A DNA stretch of 7,783 bases from Anaerolineales bacterium (lineage in GTDB: Bacteria; Chloroflexota; Anaerolineae; Anaerolineales; DRMV01): the NCBI GenBank assembly GCA_026991215.1, contig JALXBY010000067.1:1-7783 (forward strand), given 5' to 3'. The notes under the pieces are model-generated. The model saw nothing but the letters and a program-made list of their open reading frames with translations, searched no databases and was not told the origin of the DNA. Made by a program: the position numbers and the translations under genes. Positions 4,996-7,783 of the stretch are shown in pieces; positions within the stretch are counted from its first letter, which is position 1; every line of letters starts with the position of its first letter.

Positions 4996-6300
4996 CTACC
5001 CCTCCAGGGTCTGCAGGGCCTGCACCAGCCGTTGGGCCGCGGCCTGGGTGCGTTCGGGCGGCAGCGCGTAGGAAAAGCGAATCCATTCCGCGCCATCGGG
5101 GGAGAAGTACACGCCCGGCACCACCGCGAGGCCGTGCTCTTCGGCCAGGTATGCGCCCAGGGGTTCCGTATCCTCCCAGCCCCGCAGCCGGAGCCACTTG
5201 CCCACGTGGATGAAGGCGTAGTACCCGTTCCCCATGATGAAGGTGAAGCCCTGCTCCTGCAGAAAACGCCGCAGCCAGCGCCGGCTCGCGTTCGTGGGTT
5301 CGATGATGGTGCGGGCCGCCTCCCGGTAGCCCATTTCGATCGCGGCCTGGGCCACGGCCATGGCGAAGAAGGAGGGAATTACGCTGTGGGACGCGCGGGA
5401 AGCAATGAACCGGATGACCTCCCGGCCCGCGGTGAGCCAGGCCATGCGGATGTTGGACCCGCCCAGGCTCTTGGTGATGCCGTCCAGCACCATGAGCCGC
5501 TCCCGCTGTGGGGGAGGGAAAGCCCGCAACAGCGCGTTGATGTCGTACGGCTCCCCTTCGGTGACGTGGTGATAAATCCAATCGAACAGCACGAAAGCCG
5601 CGCCCAGGTCCAGGGCTTTGCGGGCCAGGGCGATTTGTTCCTCCAGGGACAGGGTCTTGCCCGTGGGGTTATCCGGGCTGGTGATGATGAGTGCAGCCAC
5701 CTTGCGGCCGTAGCGGGCGGCAAATTCAAAGGTGACTTCCAGGGCTTCGGGGGTATAGGCCCAGGCCTCTTCCGGGCGACCCGGCGCGCGCAACACGTTG
5801 GCCCCCACGCTGTACGGCCCCCAGTTGTAGGAAAGCCAGGGGACCCGGGTGGTGATGACCACGTCCCCCTGCCGACCGTGGCCCAGCGCGAGCATGGCCT
5901 GATACGCCTTGATGAGGGCATCCCGCCCCCCGGCCGCCAGCACGATGTTCTGGGGACCCCAGCCCAGGTCCGGGTCCAGCCGCCAGTAGGCTTCGGCAAT
6001 CAGGCGGCGGATGGGTTCGGGGCCGATGGGCAGCACGTACTTGGTGCCCATGGCCAGTTGGATTTCCAACGCCCGCTCCAGGATGGGCCGGGGCACCCCG
6101 CTGAGGCTCGCGCCGCCGTCGCCCTGGGAGGCGTCGTACACCTCCTGGTCGGGGTGCCGTTCCTTGAACTTCTGCAAGGCCTCCCGTATGGTGAACATGC
6201 GAGAGGGCGGGATGGGGTACATCCGGCGGACATGGTCGCTCACGGGGACCAGGTGGGCTTCGGGCACCGCGAAGACGGGCGTATCGGGTGAGGCGCGCAT
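4996..6300 (-). CDS. PLP-dependent aminotransferase, class I/II
   Basis: A 434-residue fold-type I aminotransferase that uses pyridoxal phosphate to move an amino group between an amino acid and a 2-oxo acid. Key residues are in place: the AAGGRDALIKAY phosphate-side segment (122-133), Asn211 in SPDNPTGKT, Asp240 and Tyr243 in FDWIYHH, the Schiff-base Lys277 in LDGITKSLGGSNIRMAWL with Arg285 after it, and the substrate-carboxylate Arg408 in WIRFSYALP. The frame is open 17 codons further upstream to 6351, but ATG 6300 is preferred because GGAGG (6308-6312) sits 7 nt before it and the upstream codons lack a family look. The asparaginase gene follows after 3 nt. Asparaginase yields aspartate, a common amino donor, so a shared role in asparagine or aspartate catabolism is reasonable, but the substrate is not determined. 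The window shows no regulator for this pair. Confidence 0.9.
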   Translation of the reverse strand: MRASPDTPVFAVPEAHLVPVSDHVRRMYPIPPSRMFTIREALQKFKERHPDQEVYDASQGDGGASLSGVPRPILERALEIQLAMGTKYVLPIGPEPIRRLIAEAYWRLDPDLGWGPQNIVLAAGGRDALIKAYQAMLALGHGRQGDVVITTRVPWLSYNWGPYSVGANVLRAPGRPEEAWAYTPEALEVTFEFAARYGRKVAALIITSPDNPTGKTLSLEEQIALARKALDLGAAFVLFDWIYHHVTEGEPYDINALLRAFPPPQRERLMVLDGITKSLGGSNIRMAWLTAGREVIRFIASRASHSVIPSFFAMAVAQAAIEMGYREAARTIIEPTNASRRWLRRFLQEQGFTFIMGNGYYAFIHVGKWLRLRGWEDTEPLGAYLAEEHGLAVVPGVYFSPDGAEWIRFSYALPPERTQAAAQRLVQALQTLEG

Positions 6301-6307
6301 GTTCGAA

Positions 6308-6312
6308 CCTCC
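6308..6312 (-). promoter_or_regulatory. Ribosome binding site that fixes the aminotransferase start
   Basis: GGAGG on the minus strand lies 7 nt before the ATG at 6300. The more distal in-frame start at 6351 would overlap the predicted promoter and has no comparable site. Confidence 0.75.
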
Positions 6313-6330
6313 GGCGCAGGATTGGGGTTT

Positions 6331-6339
6331 ATTGTAGCA
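6331..6339 (-). promoter_or_regulatory. Putative extended -10 promoter of the aminotransferase-asparaginase operon
   Basis: On the minus strand the sequence TGC-TACAAT (6339 down to 6331) is an extended -10 element with 5 of 6 matches to TATAAT. It would start transcription near 6325, about 25 nt before the start codon. A recognisable -35 hexamer is absent, which is tolerable for extended -10 promoters. The plus strand at 6330-6335 reads TATTGT, a weak -10 for the divergent protease gene, so the same AT-rich spot could serve both directions. Confidence 0.5.
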
Positions 6340-6363
6340 CCACGGCCTCACCCGTTCCCCTCA

Positions 6364-6398
6364 TAACCAACGACCACCGACGAACGACCATCGACCAC
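6364..6398 (+). repeat. Heptamer tandem repeat cluster 3 (five units)
   Basis: The units are TAACCAA, CGACCAC, CGACGAA, CGACCAT and CGACCAC, a 7-nt period with consensus CGACCAC (minus-strand GTGGTCG). It is the same family as clusters 1 and 2, diverged at the C/T position. As in cluster 2, the C-rich strand is the sense strand and the cluster ends a few nt before the ribosome binding site (AGGAGG, 6402-6407) of the following gene. Confidence 0.75.
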
Positions 6399-6412
6399 TT
6401 CAGGAGGCTCCC

Positions 6413-7402
6413 ATGTCCCTGATTCTCGGCCTTTTCCTCTTGTGTTTTACCGTCCTCATCCCCATCGGCATGGCCGCACTGCTCTACTGGGCCGACCGGT
6501 ACGAGAAGGAACCAAAGCGCTGGCTGGTGGGTCTGTTCTTGTGGGGCGCGCTGTTCGCCACGGCGGGGTCGGTCATCCTCTCCTTGCTCGGTGAGGGCAT
6601 TGCATCCCTCATGCTTTCCGAACAGGCCGTGGACTTCCTGGGCACCTCGGTGCTGGCGCCGGTCATCGAAGAAAGTTGGAAGGGCCTGGCCGTACTCGCC
6701 GCGCTGCTGTGGAACCGGGAGGAAATCCACAGCCTGGTGGATGGGCTGATTTACGGCGCGGTGGTGGGCCTGGGGTTCACCACGGTGGAGAACGTGCTTT
6801 ACCTGGTGGGCGCGCTGGCAGAAGGGGGCATCGTGAGCATGGGCATGCTCTTTGGGCTGCGGGTCTTGCTCTTTGGCTTCACCCACGGCCTGTATACCGC
6901 GATGACCGGCCTGGGGGTGGCGGCGGCCCGGCTGTACGTCACCAAGTTGTGGTCGTGGCTGGCCATCCCCGCGGGGTGGATGGCCGCGGTGTTCCTGCAC
7001 ATGGTGCACAACACCACGGTTTCCTTAGGGTTCCCGGTTTGCGGCCTTTCCCTGTTGAACTACGGTTTTGGCCTGGGGGTGACGGTGGCCGTGTTCGTCT
7101 GGGCCTTGCGGCGGGAACGGCGGTGGCTGGCCCGCTACCTGCACGAAGAGTGGCGCAACGGCCTGATTACCGAAGGGCAGTATGCCACGGCCAACTCTTT
7201 GCGCCGTCGCATTCGGGCCTTGCAACAGGCACGCGACGCGCAGGCCCGCAAGTTCATCTGGACCTTCTACGAACGGCTCAGCGAACTCGCGTACCTCAAG
7301 GCCCAGGCCGCGCGCACGCCGGAAGACCGAGGGCTGCAACAGCGCATCCAGGCCTTGCGGGAATTCATCCAGCGCAACGCACCCCACGTGCCGGCTGGGT
7401 GA
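6413..7402 (+). CDS. PrsW-family intramembrane metalloprotease homologue
   Basis: A 329-residue multi-pass membrane protein of the PrsW family. PrsW of Bacillus subtilis cuts the anti-sigma factor RsiW in response to envelope stress. Family features are visible: a first membrane helix followed by DRYEKEP (28-34), the EExxK motif EESWK (86-90), DGLIYGAVVGLGFTTVEN (110-127) with Glu126, GFTHGLYTAMTG (155-166) with His158, and FLHMVHN (194-200) with His196 and His200. These acidic and His residues match those expected for metal binding and catalysis in this glutamic-type/CAAX-protease-like fold. About seven hydrophobic segments span residues 3-231. The last 98 residues are basic and charged with helical character, predicted cytosolic, and include ALQQARDAQAR and a downstream helix near 284-320. 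AGGAGG (6402-6407) lies 5 nt before the ATG. No sigma or anti-sigma gene is adjacent, so its target is unknown. Confidence 0.88.
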   Translation: MSLILGLFLLCFTVLIPIGMAALLYWADRYEKEPKRWLVGLFLWGALFATAGSVILSLLGEGIASLMLSEQAVDFLGTSVLAPVIEESWKGLAVLAALLWNREEIHSLVDGLIYGAVVGLGFTTVENVLYLVGALAEGGIVSMGMLFGLRVLLFGFTHGLYTAMTGLGVAAARLYVTKLWSWLAIPAGWMAAVFLHMVHNTTVSLGFPVCGLSLLNYGFGLGVTVAVFVWALRRERRWLARYLHEEWRNGLITEGQYATANSLRRRIRALQQARDAQARKFIWTFYERLSELAYLKAQAARTPEDRGLQQRIQALREFIQRNAPHVPAG

Positions 7403-7783
7403 GAGAGCGACAGGGACGTGGGATCGGCTCCGGCGCCAGTGTTTCGCGGGTATTGGAGCAGGTGCTTTGCGCTTTCTCAGGAAATTCTGAATCCTCGAAA
7501 TCTCGGGGCTCCTTCACGGTCTTCTCGGCGGGTTGGCTGAGGACATACAGCACCACCCGCGTGTACTCCTTTTTGGTACGGAATGCTGGGGCGATACGCC
7601 AGTTCTGTAAGCATTTGTTGGCCCGGTTGAGGGCCACCTGGGGCAGGGGATTATCGAATTGCAGGCGGATTCGGGCACCGGCTCAGGTCGATGCGTTTCC
7701 AGTCCAGTACTGTGGGAAAGCCACGTTCCAGGGTCAACAACACTTCCCGACGTCCGGTTTGGAGGTCCAGGATTACCACATGG
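7365..7783 (-). pseudogene. Possible frame-shifted coding remnant of unknown family
   Basis: No intact gene is recognised in the 381 bases after the protease. On the minus strand one frame is open from the right window edge to a TAA at 7651-7653 (43 codons, with VVILDLQTGRREVLL and GFPTVLDW, which vaguely recall a beta-propeller strand). A second frame is open from 7682 to 7365, with RLQFDNPLPQVALNRANK and TKKEYTRVVLYVL. The second picks up where the first fails, and one extra base between about 7653 and 7682 would join them. This could be a decayed gene, a sequence error, or chance. GC is lower here (97 of 180 bases at 7441-7620). The second frame would run 38 bases into the 3' end of the protease gene, so its true end is doubtful. 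I saw no intrinsic terminator for the protease gene. Confidence 0.3.

Noticed and set aside
3907..6291. A 794-codon open frame on the plus strand opposite the asparaginase and aminotransferase
   Set aside because: Its composition (Gly/His/Gln/Arg/Val-rich, no domain pattern) is that of a mirror frame, and it covers two genes with intact catalytic motifs on the other strand.
6301..6351. Longer aminotransferase start 17 codons upstream
   Set aside because: It lacks a ribosome binding site and would include the predicted -10 element, whereas ATG 6300 has GGAGG at 7 nt.

Overview
The window is GC-rich (40 of 60 bases G/C in a sample at 3421-3480) and looks like a chromosomal segment of a Chloroflexota bacterium, probably an Anaerolineae-type lineage. 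Three things point there: an FMN riboswitch in front of a RibX/RibY-type riboflavin ABC importer, a binding lipoprotein with a Thr/Pro/Ala/Gln-rich linker after its lipobox, and short tandem heptamer repeats in the gaps between genes. The phylum call is inference from gene content and style, not from a marker gene.

Layout. (1) 1-590: the 3' end of an acetyl/acyl-CoA synthetase gene. (2) 591-1157: a regulatory region with a heptamer repeat cluster, a TATAAT promoter, a leader hairpin, an FMN riboswitch aptamer (754-965), an intrinsic terminator (1043-1076) and a second heptamer cluster in inverted orientation, ending at the ribosome binding site of the next gene. (3) 1158-4004: an operon of permease (ribX), binding lipoprotein (ribY) and ATPase, a complete importer predicted to carry riboflavin or a flavin. 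(4) 3820-6300, minus strand: a PLP aminotransferase followed 3 nt later by a Rhizobium etli-type L-asparaginase. The asparaginase frame converges on, and overlaps, the end of the ATPase gene. (5) 6301-6412: a divergent intergenic region with a third heptamer cluster. (6) 6413-7402: a PrsW-family intramembrane protease. (7) 7403-7783: no intact recognisable gene; two minus-strand reading frames look like one frame-shifted coding remnant, with lower GC (97 of 180 bases at 7441-7620).

How it works together. When FMN is plentiful, the aptamer should close its P1 helix and leave the terminator free to stop transcription before ribX. When FMN is scarce, the 5' strand of the aptamer can pair over 15 base pairs (one bulged base) with the terminator's 5' arm and spacer, so the importer is transcribed. 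All three alternative helices can be read directly in the sequence. The most unusual sequence signals are partial internal duplications of conserved blocks inside the riboswitch and the 7-bp-period tandem repeats that recur in three gene gaps.
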